NCBI GenBank assembly: GCA_001692895.1 | Contig: KV748205.1 | Span: 186,001 to 250,000 of the forward strand | Reading direction: 5' to 3' | DNA: 64,000 bases | Source of the DNA: Cenococcum geophilum 1.58 | Taxonomy: Eukaryota; Ascomycota; Dothideomycetes; Gloniales; Gloniaceae | Shown here: piece by piece, positions 1 to 11,445 of the stretch | Layout of the letters: every line of letters begins with the position of its first letter | Numbering within the stretch: position 1 is the stretch's first letter | The notes under the pieces: model-generated | Told to the model about the DNA's origin: nothing | Database searches by the model: none | The model's input: the letters and a program-made list of their open reading frames with translations, nothing else | Translations under genes and position numbers: made by a program

Positions 1-3000
1 TATAGCATAACCGTTAACTATTATCTTTAGCAGAATAATTAATAGGCTAATACTCGAGTCCTAATTAATACAGGAGCTAGTAACATAGAATTTATTAATA
101 AGATCTTCGCGTAAGATAATAGTTTTACCCTAACCCCCCTTAACTAGCATATTAACGTATTTGGATTTAATAGTAAACGTATAGTCTTAGGCTAAATTAC
201 CTATATAGTATACCTAAGACTCCGATACCTAAACCACGAAAAACTAATTAAGCTTTTTATTACTACCTTAGGTTACCTAGTAATCCTTAAATAACCCTAG
301 ATAAAGCTATATAAGGTAACTGTTAATTATAATAATCTTAAACTTCTATTTACCACCTCCCGTTATAAGTAGAAGTACCTTATAACGCACTATTCTAACC
401 CTAAACTAAAATTTAGGAAATTTACTAAAATCTATTAGCCTAAGATTTCCACCAATATCCACCTTACGCCTAAAGAATCTATCAGATTCTACTAACCTAG
501 GAATTCTACCGAATTCCACTAATATAAGATTTCCACCAATATCTATTAAGGATCTAAAAATTCCACTAAACCCTATAAATAGACCCTAAGTACTACACCG
601 CCCCAAGCTAAGCAGAAGCTTAAGCTTAATACATAAAAATACTAAAAGGACTAGTATTCTACTATAAAAAGGATTCTTAAAGAACCCAAACCTAAATCTA
701 ATACTAACTCTATACCTAATACCGAACCTAAACCTAAGTAAGAAACTATAAGTAATCCAAGCGAGCTTAGTACCCTAGATATCCGTATAATTAGAGCTAC
801 CCTATTAGCGCAACTTGCTAAGAAACTCGAGTATATAATGTAAGCTTTGCAGTGTGGGTATTAAACGAGCAACTTAATTGTAAATCTATGGAAATCAAGT
901 GATATATATACATAAGAAGGCGTAGGAAATAAGGGGTAATTGACTAAGTCAGTGGCCGAGTCGGTGAGCGAGTTAAGGTGTATATGGTGATACGAGACAA
1001 GACAAGGTAGTGTTTTGGCAGGGTACCGTAGTCGGTTATATATAATCTTCGCTATTATAATAGCCGATATTAAAAAGGCCTTAGTACTAAAAAAGTATAC
1101 TAACCCTGCCATAAAGGTACTAATAGAGTATTATTATTGCCTAGATGCGTTCTTATAAAAGGAAGCTAATAAGCTACTAGAATACCAACTATATAACCAT
1201 AAAATTATACTTAAAGAAGGAAAGCAGCTTGGATTTAGACCCTTATATAGGATGTTCTAAAATAAACTCTAAGTACTATAAAAGTATTTAGACGAGAACC
1301 TAAGTAAAGGATTTATTAGGGTAAGCTTATCGCCTATAGCCGTACTAGTAATCTTTATTAAGAAACCTAGCGGCGGTCTACGCTTCTATATAGACTACTA
1401 AGCTCTTAACGCCGTTACCATTAAGAATTAATATCCAATCCTATTAATATAAGAGACGCTAAACTAACTAAGTAAGGCTCGCTACTACACGAAGCTTAAT
1501 ATTATCTCTATATTTAACTATCTCCGCATTATAAAAGGGGATAAATAGCTTACTACATTTCGTACCCAATATAGACTATTTAAATACTTAGTAATACCCT
1601 TTGGCCTTATAAACGCTCCGAGCTTGTTTTAACGTTATATAAATAACACCCTACGCCCCTACCTAGATATCTTTTATACTGCTTATATTAACAACATCCT
1701 AATATATAGTAATAACCCAACCAAACATTAGAAATACGTTAACTTTATCCTATAAGCCCTATATAGAGCTAGTCTATAATTAGATATAGATAAATACAAG
1801 TTCTATAAAACGGAAGTTCTATATCTTAAACTCCTTATTTTTATAAACGGTATATAAATAGACCTAAAGAAAGTTAAAGTAATTGTAAACTAGTAAGAAC
1901 CTAAGAATGTTAAGGACGTAAGAGCCTTTATAGGATTTACTAATTTCTACTAACGGTTTATTAATAACTTCTCCGCCCTAGTTTTACTCCTTATAGCTCT
2001 AACCTAAAAGGATAAAGTCTTTATCTTTAATAAGGAATGTAAAAAGGCCTTTACCTATCTAAAGGTTATATTTACTACTGCGCCTATACTCTAATACTTC
2101 GACCTAAACTAAATAAGTATTATAGAAGCCAACTTATCTAACTATGTTACTAGAGGTATCCTATTTTAATATAACGAGGATAAAGTATTGCACCCTATAG
2201 CATACTTCTTAAAATAACTAGGCCTAGCTGAATATAACTACAAGATCTACAATAAGGAATTATTAGCTATTATTAGATATTTTAAACAATGGCGACCTAA
2301 ACTAGAAGGCGCTAGATTTCTAATTAAGGTCCTTAGCGACTATAAGAACCTATAGTACTTTATAACTATAAAACAGCTAAGTCATTATTAGGCCCGCTAG
2401 TTAGAATATCTATCTTATTTCCAATTCTTAATTATGTACCGCCCGGGCGTTTAAGGTTAGAAGCCTAATACCCTAACCTAACACTTACAAGACGCGCTAG
2501 CCCTAAAAAAAGCGCGCTCTTACCAAAATTAAACCCTACTTCGCCCTAAACTATTTAACCCTCCCACTAAGGACCTTATAGTACACGTCCTTAAAATAAC
2601 TAATTGATTAATTAAATAGATTATAGTTAATAGATACCTAAATAGCGAGTTTATCTAAGAGACGCTTAAGCTAATGCACGATGGCATTAGACGCTCTAAA
2701 AAGATTTCTTTAAGTAAATATAAAGCCTATGGGAACCGCTTATATTACCGGAACTGCCTAGTTATACCTAACTATAATAAACTTAAGCTTAAGCTCCTTA
2801 AACATGTACACGATCTACTAATAGCCAGCCACCTAGGCTAAGGAAAAACCCTAGAACTGCTCTAATAAGAATCCTATTAGCTGAATATGCATAATATAAC
2901 ATAAAGGTACGTCGCTAGCTGCTATATCTACCAATAAGTTAAAGCTTTATATAAGACGTACAACGGCCTCCTAAAGCTACTGCCTATTCCGGACCGAAGA

Positions 3001-4110
3001 TGGAAGGATATCTTAATTAACTTTATTATTAACCTCCCCGTAAGTAAAGGCTGTATAAATATTATAGTAGTTATAGACTAATTATCTAAGATAAGGTACT
3101 TAATCGCCTGCCCTAATATATTAACGCCTACCGTCGCCTAACTATTCCTAGATTACATATAGAAACTCTACAGACTCCCTAAAACGATTATCTCCAATAA
3201 AGGCAGCTAGTTTATCTTTATATTTTAGAAAGAACTAACTACCTAACTCCGCATTAAAGCACTACTGTCTACTGTATATTACCTAGAAATAGATAGTTAA
3301 ACGGAACGTATAAACGCTATAATGGAATAGTATATTCGGATATATACGTCGTATTTATAAGATAACTAGATTAACTGGCTTACATTCGCCGAGTTTACTA
3401 TAAATAATTACGTCTTAGAAACTATAAAGGTCTCCCTATTCCTAGCTAATTACGGCCATTACCTATAAATAGGTTTTAAACCTTTTAGTAATATTCCTCG
3501 CCTTGCTTGTCACGCCCTATAAGTTATAGAAGTAAATAAATTTATAGAGAAGATGGAGGAACTATAACGGTTCCTTACTAATAAAATGATATAGGCCTAA
3601 TCTATCTATAAAGCCACAGCGAATAAGAAATAAACCCTAGTACTAGCTTATTAGATTAGTAACTTTGTCTAGCTAGATATAAGAAACCTAAATACAAAAC
3701 AACCTACTAAGAAACTTAATTAAAAGAACGCTGGCCCTTACAAGATTAAGAAGATTGTTTCCTCTTACGCCTACTAACTAAAGCTCCCTAATACGGATAA
3801 AATCCACCCTATATTCTATACGTCAGTCCTCTACCCTACTACCCCTATATTAGACGCCCTGCTTAAATAGATATAAGACCCTCCCCTACTAGTTAAAGTA
3901 AACGGTAAGAACGAGTACTTTATTAAAAGAATTAATAATATTAAGTACGATAAACGGAAACGCTAGTATATATATCTTATAAAATAAAGAGGTTTTACCG
4001 AGCCCTTATAGGAACCTGTTAACTCTATAGGACTTATATAAGCCGCAGAAGACTTTTATAAACTCTACCTAGAACTACTATAGCCCTATCTCGCAGAAGC
4101 TTAAGTTTAA
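1..4110 (+). pseudogene. Ty3/gypsy chromovirus pol polyprotein (element A), 5' end outside window
   Basis: RIP-degraded pol of an LTR retrotransposon. One reading frame (codons starting at positions 1, 4, 7...) runs through all recognised domains, interrupted almost only by TAG/TAA. Order: an aspartyl-protease-like stretch (about 40-340), reverse transcriptase (about 1190-1900), RNase H (about 2040-2420), integrase (zinc region about 2760-2900, core about 2990-3440) and a chromodomain (about 3913-4060, reading YFIKRINNIKYDKRKR). The RT active-site Asp pair is mutated to Asn (YINN at 1684). In the integrase core the first Asp (3076) and the Glu (3304) survive, but the second Asp is Asn (3196). 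The chromodomain places it among chromoviruses, which use it to target integration to heterochromatin. Gag lies outside the window. A polypurine tract follows at once (4109-4118). The element cannot be active. Confidence 0.92.
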
Positions 4111-4121
4111 AGGGGGGGTAC

Positions 4122-4490
4122 TATTACGGGACACCCCCGTAATACCTTGCACACGTCTACCTATTTTACTAACTTAGCAATTAGAGACCAACTATAAAAT
4201 GGCAATCTAACGGCAATCTAATGGCAATCTAATGGCAATCTACGGCATTCTGCTATATTCTACTAAGTTCTACTAAATTCTGCTAAGTTTTGCTAGGACT
4301 ACGACCTAAACCCTATTCTACCCTATATATATATTAACTAAGCAACCAAGTTAACAATATATGCCCTTTCTTCCCGTTTTCCTACCTTCTTTCCTTATAT
4401 AACGTCTTAACTCCTTATACAGTTTATGTATATAGCTTAATAATATCTACCTTGCTATATATTATCGCCGCTTATACTCACTCCGTGACA
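4122..4490 (+). repeat. 3' LTR of gypsy element A
   Basis: The LTR begins right after the polypurine tract and ends in CCGTGACA. Its start reads TATTACGG where the inverted end predicts TGTCACGG; the two differences (TG to TA and CA to TA) are exactly RIP changes. It contains four short direct copies of a GGCAATCTA-type motif at about 4199-4245. Length is about 369 bp. The 5' LTR is outside the window, so the target duplication cannot be checked; the base after the LTR falls directly in the copia relic. Confidence 0.85.
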
Positions 4491-6115
4491 ATCTTAATCT
4501 ATTATAGCCAGCTACTTTTATAGGTCCCTTAATATTAGAGAATATAATTTTATAAGGCTTAGTATCGTAGTTAATAAGAGAATCCTAATATATAACATTA
4601 TGCATTCTGCTACATAGGTAGGCTTTATAGGTGCAGTTATAAAGGTTTAGTAAGTGAGTAAGGTTGATCCCTTTTAACATTTTTTAGAGCTTTTATAAGT
4701 TTTAGGGGCTAATATAACTAAGCCTTTCGTGCTATAACCTCTCGGCTAGATTTTATAAGCTGCTGTATAATATATAGCTGGTTTAATAGCCAACTGCAAA
4801 GGCTATAAGCCCTTCTTAATAGTCGGCCTAAGTGTAGAGAAAGAAGAGGCCGGACTTGCAAAACGCGTAAGCTATAAGCTCTAAGTTATAGAGGAAATCG
4901 CATCTAAGGTTAGATAGATAAAGATAAACTTAATTATTAATAAGCTGTAAACCAGATACTAGGTTAGCTTGTAAATTAAAGATATAAAGAATGTTCGTAA
5001 GAATAAGCTCTCTCTTAACTCCTAGAACTGTAAGTCTTAGGCATATATCTCCCTTTCCTATTAACTAAAGACACGTTTCTCTAATTCCAGAGATAATAAT
5101 CTTCTTATTAGCTCGAAGATCTTAATAGATAATAAATAGCTCTCTTAACTAAAATATATGCTAAGTATACCTAGTATTAATAATAATTGCAGAGGAGAGG
5201 TTAATACTTAGTTTAGCTATAAAATATAGTCGTCTAGCGAGCTTGGAGGCGTAGGAGTAAGGAGGAATGCGAATAATATAGGGAACCCGCCACCGATAGG
5301 CAATAAGGCATAGTTGGCGAAGTAGGTTACGTATAAAGTAGCGTAAGTTCTTCTGCAGGTTATATATATAGGCTAATAGTTTCCATACTAATAGTAAAGG
5401 TTAAAGGGTAAGCCGTATAAGTAGTAAAAGACTATAAAAGAAGAATAGCACGCCGGCTGTAAAGAGTCCAAAGGGAATAAATAAGAGATAATATAAGAGT
5501 GGATAGATTTGTGGTAAAGAACGTCTAATATAATTAAAAATACGGGAGTTTCGGCCACAATTATTAAGGTATAATTATGGTCTAGTTCGCTTACTATAGA
5601 GTTAAAGCTTTTATAACCACCTTATTTGTTACTAGATTATAGTTAAGTAAATAGCAATTCCTATATATTGTCTTAACTTAGTAAAAGGCTTGCCATTTAT
5701 TATTATCGCTAATAGTACTATAGGTGATAATGTAGATCCTAATAAGGAGTTATTTCAATAGGCTCTTTATTGTTTTCTAAAGTCCCTTCTATAAGCAGAG
5801 CGCGTATCTATCCCTACAGCTTTTTTAGGGTTCTCCTTTTGCCAGATTTTCTTTAAGTGGGGTTAAAGAATCCAGCATCTATCTTCCTAGTAGCCAGCGC
5901 GTTTACATGGCCTGTAATATAGTCTATTATATTGTTATTGGCCTTGCTAATCGTAATGCTGCTAGTAGTAAGGGGCTTAATCTATATATGCTTAGAAGGC
6001 TACTGGTTAACTTTAGAGTATAAGTTGCTCTTATATATAGGCAAGGCCCTAAACCTTTAAGAGAGTAAGGGTTTTGTTAGTAAGGGAGTGTATAAGGTAG
6101 AATGATTCTTGCTAG
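4491..6115 (-). pseudogene. Ty1/copia relic: gag-pre-integrase and neighbouring region
   Basis: On the minus strand, sequence near 5000-5100 reads like the copia segment before integrase (TNILYIFNLQANLVSG, compare the usual 'LTNVLYVPxxxxNLVS'). It is followed by a stretch near 4680-4780 resembling the pre-integrase helix around a tryptophan-His-Arg-Leu-Gly motif (NLAERL.HERLSYISP, with His and Trp damaged). The part between 5300 and 6110 has the same strand bias and decay but I could not assign it. Gypsy A borders it on one side and the LINE on the other. The minus-strand gag-like fragment at 8000-8470 is probably its upstream part, displaced by the LINE. Family is fairly sure, limits are not. 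Confidence 0.55.
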
Positions 6116-6119
6116 CCAT

Positions 6120-7998
6120 TAAAAGCAGGACTAAGACTATTAATAAACTTAAAGAGTAAGTCTATTTGGTTTATAGTATGGTTTTAGGCCTTAAGGTCTA
6201 AGTATATCTCCTTAAAGAGCCCCCCCATTGCAGTTACAACAGGAATACCATAAGGATCACCCCTCTCGCCTATACTCTTCCTTTTCTTTATAAGCAACCT
6301 ACTCGACTCCTTTAAGGAAGGGGCGACCCAGGGGATAGGCTTCGTTGACGACACAAACCTAATTATATACGGGCCAACAGCCGCAGAGAATTGCAGAATA
6401 CTAGAGAAAGCCTATAACACTTATATAGAATAGGCAAGACGTTATAGAGTCCAATTCTCACCAGAGAAATACCAGCTAATCTATTTTATAAGAAAACGCA
6501 ACCAATCTGCAGATTTCTAGCATATAATTCACATTTAAGGCTTTAGGGGTTAACCAGTTTAGGGCCTAAGGGTACTAGGAGTATAGGTAGACAGTAAGCT
6601 CCGGTAGAGCGCATATGCGGCGTAAGCGGCCTATAAAGGCCAAGCATAGTTTATTGCTTTATCTAGGATTGTTAATTCTATATAGGGTCTATGCTTTTAG
6701 AGGTCACGCCTATTATATATAGCAGTTGTCTAGCCAACCATAACATATGGATCCAGTATTTGGGCCATTAGAGAAACTAAGAAGGGCCCCCCAAAATCAC
6801 TCCTTAAACCACTTTAAAAGGTCTAAATAGCCTGCCTTTAGAGTATTATAGGCGGGTACAAGCAAACGGCCACAGCACTACTTAAGAAGGAATCTAATAT
6901 TCCCCCCCTATAGTTACATATTAAAGCCGCTGCAATATAAAGGACGTAAAATAAATGTAACTCTAACGTTATAAAGTATATTAAGACACGCCTAAGTAAA
7001 CTATAGAAGGACCTTAGGGTGCCCCGTAGGAGAATAAACCAATAACCCTAAAGTAGGGAAGAGATATTAGAGAAACAGGTAAAGAAAGTAAAAGAAGAAT
7101 AGTGTTGCTTTAGGGCCTAGGCCTATATAGAGGAGGAAGGGAGACGCGTAAGAGGTTAGTAAAGATAATAGTAAGATAGAGAAAGGAGCTAAAGTAGAAT
7201 ATATAAGAACGCCGGGAAACTATCTACCGTAATATAATACTGGTTGGACTAACGCTGGAGAGGTAAATAGGAGTTAAAGGTATAGAGGCTAACTTAGGTA
7301 AGATAAACCTAAGCTATAGCATGGTTAACGCTATAGGGGGTAAATACCTAAGGGCTCTAAGAAGGCCTAATAAAGGCAGAAAATATAATAGCAATACTCT
7401 TAAGAACAGGAATAATAGGACTAAAAGATTAGCTTTACTAGGTGGGTATCCTAGTAGGTAGCCCGAGATGCGAATATGGCTAGCTAAGATAGACACCAAA
7501 ACACGTAATACTGCTATGCCCCTTACGCACTAATTAAGAAATAATGCTTTTAGTAGCTAGCATAGAGAACTATAATACACTGCTCTTAATATAAAAAGGC
7601 CTTAAGGCGGTTACCTAGTGGCTTATTAGTTAAAATGTGCTAAATTAGTTCCGGGTTATAAGGGAAATGGTAATAGAAGGTAAGGGGGCGAGCAGTAGGT
7701 GCCCCCTAGTAACTCTACAGTAATAGAGTAAAAGTTTATAATACTAGCGCGTCCGTAGGCTTGTTACGGCAGCAGTGGTTCCTAAGGAGGTTAAATAGTA
7801 AGGTAGTAGAGCACTATAGGCGACTTGTAGGCGCTAAGTAGGCGAGTCCTAAAAGGCGGGGAGATGGATTATAGGGTTTTCTTATTTTTCTTAAATAGAG
7901 TTTTCTCCCTATATGTAAATAAGGAGTAGTCCGCGTGGGCCTAATAGGGATCCGAATCGGGCGTTAAGCAATAAATTATTATTATTATTATATCTCCT
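6120..7998 (+). mobile_element. 5'-truncated Tad-like LINE (non-LTR retrotransposon)
   Basis: A LINE 3' half: reverse transcriptase from motif 4 onward, a C-terminal zinc knuckle, a 3' UTR of about 250 bp, and a terminal (ATT)n tail at 7975-7991. The 5' boundary (about 6120) is set by where LINE coding similarity begins and the minus-strand copia relic stops. The same copia-type minus-strand coding resumes right after the tail, so the LINE most likely inserted into the copia gag. Mutation is lighter than in neighbours: the RT active site is intact and many CpA sites survive in 6240-6500, suggesting a later insertion or partial escape from RIP. Confidence 0.8.
6200..7745 (+). pseudogene. LINE ORF2 C-terminal part: reverse transcriptase and zinc knuckle
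   Basis: The reading starts in the RT motif GIPxGSPLSPILFLF (6242 onward, with one Trp/Gln-type stop), followed by the active-site motif GFVDDTNLIIYG, whose two Asp codons are at 6347 and 6350 and are intact. The thumb region follows (AVVxPTITYGSSIWA, about 6725-6770). A distal region near 7340-7460 matches the end of fungal Tad-type ORF2 (an ENIIAILLRTGIIGLKD-like stretch). It is followed by a CCHC knuckle at 7469-7519: Cys, a second Cys mutated to Tyr, His and Cys remain in order. Stops are TAG/TAA plus probable indels between 6900 and 7200. The endonuclease half is missing. Confidence 0.82.
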
Positions 7999-7999
7999 T

Positions 8000-8470
8000 A
8001 AATTTAATAACGTATTCTTTAACGTTCTTATAGTTTACAAGAGTAAGGTTTCGCTATTTGGTGTATATTTTGGCATACATCGCGTTTCCTTTTAGCTTAA
8101 ATTCCGCGTGTAAGATTTCTATTACATCCTTAATTTCGATACAGTTTTTAATAAGATTTTATTCGCAAGTGCTACAGGTTATAAAGATACAGTTCACTCC
8201 TTTAAGTTGCTTTCTCTTTTAAGCTTTAAGATCCGCCTAATAAATTTTAACAAGTTCGTCGTAAGCGTTTCTCTTAGCCTAAGGTCGGTTTATGGCTGGT
8301 CTGGCTCCTAGGTTAACTAAAGCGTCCAAATTAAAGTTATTCTTAATTAGCTACTGCCTGGTACCTTTCTTCTACTTCTTGTGGTTCGTGGGGCTTTTAA
8401 GTATCTAAATGTTAGAGAGATTAATATTAGATTTAGAGTATTTAATCGCTATAATAACTTATAAGAGAGA
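8000..8470 (-). pseudogene. Copia-type Gag N-terminal fragment
   Basis: Minus-strand translation gives a stretch with the typical layout of fungal copia Gag: a Lys/Arg-rich start, a segment reading CIEIKDVIEILHAEFKLKG, then NLTLVNYKNVKEYVIKFKE just before the LINE tail. This matches the UBN2/Gag helix order (polyprotein 'W..L...Y..KG', then 'SVKEYV..F'). Only a few TAG/TAA stops occur. The reading stops where the LINE begins. It is probably the 5' part of the copia relic on the other side of the LINE. The region 8470-8737 beyond it may hold the missing LTR, but I found no partner to define it. Confidence 0.5.
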
Positions 8471-8578
8471 AGCAAGTATATTAGTAAAAAAGGTGGGAAA
8501 CAATATTCTTTGGCTTGTATACTATCACCTTTTTAGTATTTAGTATAGTGCTAAGAATGTGTCGATTAACAACTAATG

Positions 8579-8606
8579 ACGATAATAATAATAATAACGA
8601 TAACAA
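8579..8606. repeat. (ATA)n-type microsatellite
   Basis: Short run of GATAATAATAATAATAACGATAA-type triplets, next to similar imperfect TAATAG triplets up to about 8635. No coding role visible. Confidence 0.8.
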
Positions 8607-8737
8607 TGGCACTAGGAATAGTAATAGTAATAGGCAACTAAGATATTAATAGAAAACCTAATTTAAGGTTAATAGATAGTAAAAGGCAACTAAGATATAA
8701 TAAGAAAAATTAATCTTAATTAATGGGATGTCTAAAA

Positions 8738-9066
8738 TTTTTAAAGTGTGTATATCTGTAGTATTTAGAATGCGTATATCTAAAGAGTCTAGAGTACGTA
8801 TATCTGAAATGTTTAAAGTATAAAGTATCTAAAGTGCGCATATTTAAAAAGTATAGAGTGCGTATATCTAAAGTGTTTAGAGTGCGTATGTCTAAAAAAT
8901 ATAGAGTACGTATATTTAAAGTGTTTGGAGTATAAAGTGTCTAAAATACGTATGTCTAAAAAATATAAAGTGCGTATATCTAAAAAATATAGAGTGCGTA
9001 TATCTAAAGTGTCTAGAGTACGTATATCTAAAAAGTATAAAGTGCGTATATCTAAGGTGTATCTTA
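8738..9066. repeat. Minisatellite, unit about 23 bp
   Basis: About fourteen imperfect copies of a unit close to GCGTATATCTAAAGTGTCTA plus GAGT, alternating between AGTGTxTAGAG and AAAAxTATAGAG versions, which suggests an older two-unit (about 45 bp) higher-order period. Differences are mostly transitions. It separates the copia relic from the next decayed stretch. Confidence 0.85.
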
Positions 9067-9159
9067 AGACGTAGTATATAGGTCGCTACGCGATAGAAGC
9101 GTCTCTAGGCTTATAACCTATTAAAATAGGTATAATTTAATAATGATTTTTATTAAGCA

Positions 9160-10533
9160 TCCCCTTTTAAGAGAGTAGGGAAGTAACTAATTTATAGAGG
9201 AGTGTTAGAGCTTCCACCTAATAAGAAATAAAAATACGCTAACTAGATCCCACTTTAATAGGGTATAGATTTAGCTAAGATTATACTAGTTATAGAGTGC
9301 CTAGACATTAATAATATATTGCTAAAAGAGCTAGCAGTAGGTAAAAGGAACTAGCCTAGAGCTATTACAGATATAAAGGTAGTATTAGAAGTAGGCGCGC
9401 TGGGTTAAGCGGTTCTATTAGTGGTTACTACTAGGGTTACGGAGTTAGAGGCCCCTATGTTAACCCTAGTCCCTATATAGGAAGAGGAGAATATAGTAAA
9501 GCGGTATATATATAGGGTGGGTAGAATTAATACGGTAGTACCGCGGTAGCTTATTAGGCCCGTAACGCTCTATAAGAATAAAATCACGGCCGCTAGGCTT
9601 ACTATACTTATCTAGGATAATAAGAGCGACCTTATTACTTATTAGGAGATTCTTACGGCGGTAATTAGCGCTAGCTTTAAGTACTAAGCGCATTTACGGG
9701 CTTAAAACAACCCGCGACAGCCCTATAATATTAGACTGCTCCTAAAGGCGTTCCTTAGCAGTTTGGTATAAGTTAATAAAAGGATTATAGATGTTATAGA
9801 GTATGCGTATAAGCTGCCGTAAAATACTACTATTAAGATACTGGCTTGCCTGGGCGCGGATAGTAGCCGCGTAGCTTAGATTATAAAAGTATAGCTAGGT
9901 ATAGCGCGAAACAGTACTAGTAGTAGCCTCTAGCGGACCCTATAGGTAATATAACTCACTATAGATCTAAAAGCACGTAATACCGCTAGGGCGAATATTA
10001 TAGTCTATAACGGTATAAATAGTAGAGGTAAAGGCTAGCGCGGCGTTATATATACGGAGCTTCTCTTAAAACTACTATATAGAGGGGGTACGGTCCTATA
10101 ATAGATCCTATAGATATTCTAGCGGCTACTAAAATAGGCGTAGTATAACGTCACCCTATTTATAGCAGGCCTTAAATATAGGATTATTAGCACGCGACGC
10201 CGTAACGCGCTTATTAACCTAGTGTAGGGTAGCGTAGGAGGTATAGGCATTGTCCATCGGGCCTAAATTAAGCCGTTTAGTAAAGTAAGCACCTGCAGTA
10301 AACCCAATAGGGTATAGCGGTGCTAAAGCTACTAGTAGTAGCTGTATAGGTAGCGCTAGCGCTAGTACCGGTGCTGCTAAAATATTAGGAAGTATAATAG
10401 GCGTAGGGGCGATAGAAATAGGGGTAGTAGGAGCTGCCGTAGTGCCGTTACGGCCGTAACGCGGTCGCTTTCTATAGGGTTCTACGGTAATAGGACCGTC
10501 TGTAGTAGTAGAACCGCCTATAGACTAAATATT
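9160..10533 (+). other. Unidentified decayed coding-like stretch interrupted by the 19.8-kb element
   Basis: The plus strand shows long readable runs broken mainly by TAG/TAA, for example around 9560-9900 (a basic, Leu/Ile-rich segment including IIDVIEYAYKLP and NTTIKILACLGADSSRVA). I do not recognise the family. The run reaches the left end of the 19.8-kb element at 10535, and coding-like sequence seems to resume beyond its right end (30350-30480, e.g. GRFLIVGVDVFASSIN), so the element may have landed inside this gene or repeat. A minus-strand ORF at 9466-9693 lies within it and is probably a shadow. Confidence 0.35.
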
Positions 10534-10535
10534 TA

Positions 10536-10561
10536 CGTCAGGAAAAAATTTACCAGCATTT
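10536..10561 (+). repeat. Left terminal inverted repeat of the 19.8-kb element
   Basis: 26 bp starting CGTCAGGAAA and ending CCAGCATTT. It is identical to the reverse complement of 30322-30347. It is preceded by TTTA and followed by repeated GCxGCATTT words. Confidence 0.9.
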
Positions 10562-10640
10562 TCGCAGCATTTGGCGGCATTTAGCGGCCAAATGCGCAAT
10601 CCGCGCACTATAACGTGTAGCGTATAGTATCGACTTAGGT

Positions 10641-10975
10641 GCGGCATACTGCCGCATCTAATAACGTGATGCAGTATACTGCCGCATCTAACAACGCAGT
10701 GCAGCATACTGCCGCATCTAGCAACGCGGTGTAAGCATACTGCCGCATCTAATAACGCGGTATAGTATTCTGCCGCATCTAATAACATAGTATAGCATTC
10801 TGCCGCATCTAATAACGTAGTGCAGCATTCTGCCGCATCTAATAACGCGGTATAGCATTCTGCCGCATTTAATAACGCGGTATAGCATACTGCCGTATCT
10901 AGCAACGCGGTATAAGTATACTACCGCATCTAATAACGCGGTATAGTATACTGCCGCATTTAATAACGCGGTATA
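10641..10975. repeat. Left subterminal array, unit 30 bp
   Basis: About eleven tandem copies of a 30-bp unit containing ACTGCCGCATCTAATAACG followed by CGGTATAGCAT. Units differ mainly by C/T and G/A. Such subterminal repeats are typical transposase-binding regions in CACTA-like elements; here that role is inferred. A spurious minus-strand ORF (10525-10905) runs through the array because 30 is a multiple of three. Confidence 0.88.
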
Positions 10976-11445
10976 GTTAATTGTATATTTATAGCTACCT
11001 AGGCAAGTAGTACCTTTATTCTATTAAGCTCTCTCTATACTTAATACGTAATTAATATATAATGCCCCCCTTACGCATTCTGTATATCTTACTTACTTTA
11101 AGTAATAAATAAGCGTTACTCTTCCTGCGTACTTAATAGTATTTACTTAGTCTACGCGGTTAGTAGTATTTACCTATTCTACGCAATTAATATACTTTAC
11201 TTAGTCTGCGTAGTTAGTACCCTTTACTTATTCTATACAGTTAGTACCCTTTACTTATTTTACGCAGTTAGTATTCTTTACTTATTCTATACGCCTGGCA
11301 TATACTATATAAAGAACATATTTTAACCTAATAGTAGTATAGTATAACCTTAATACGCCTAATAATGCCCTTTAGTTAACCTATTATTTTAAGTTTAATA
11401 TTTATATAAGTCCCGCCGCGATAGTAGTACTATACTATTAAACCC

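Noticed and set aside
861-1112. Minus-strand 83-codon ORF
   Set aside because: Antisense to the continuous pol frame of gypsy A.
10525-10905. Minus-strand ORF with repeated short peptide
   Set aside because: Comes from the 30-bp subterminal array; no start context or domain.
10641-10975. CRISPR-like regular array
   Set aside because: Units are directly adjacent without unique spacers, in eukaryotic transposon sequence.
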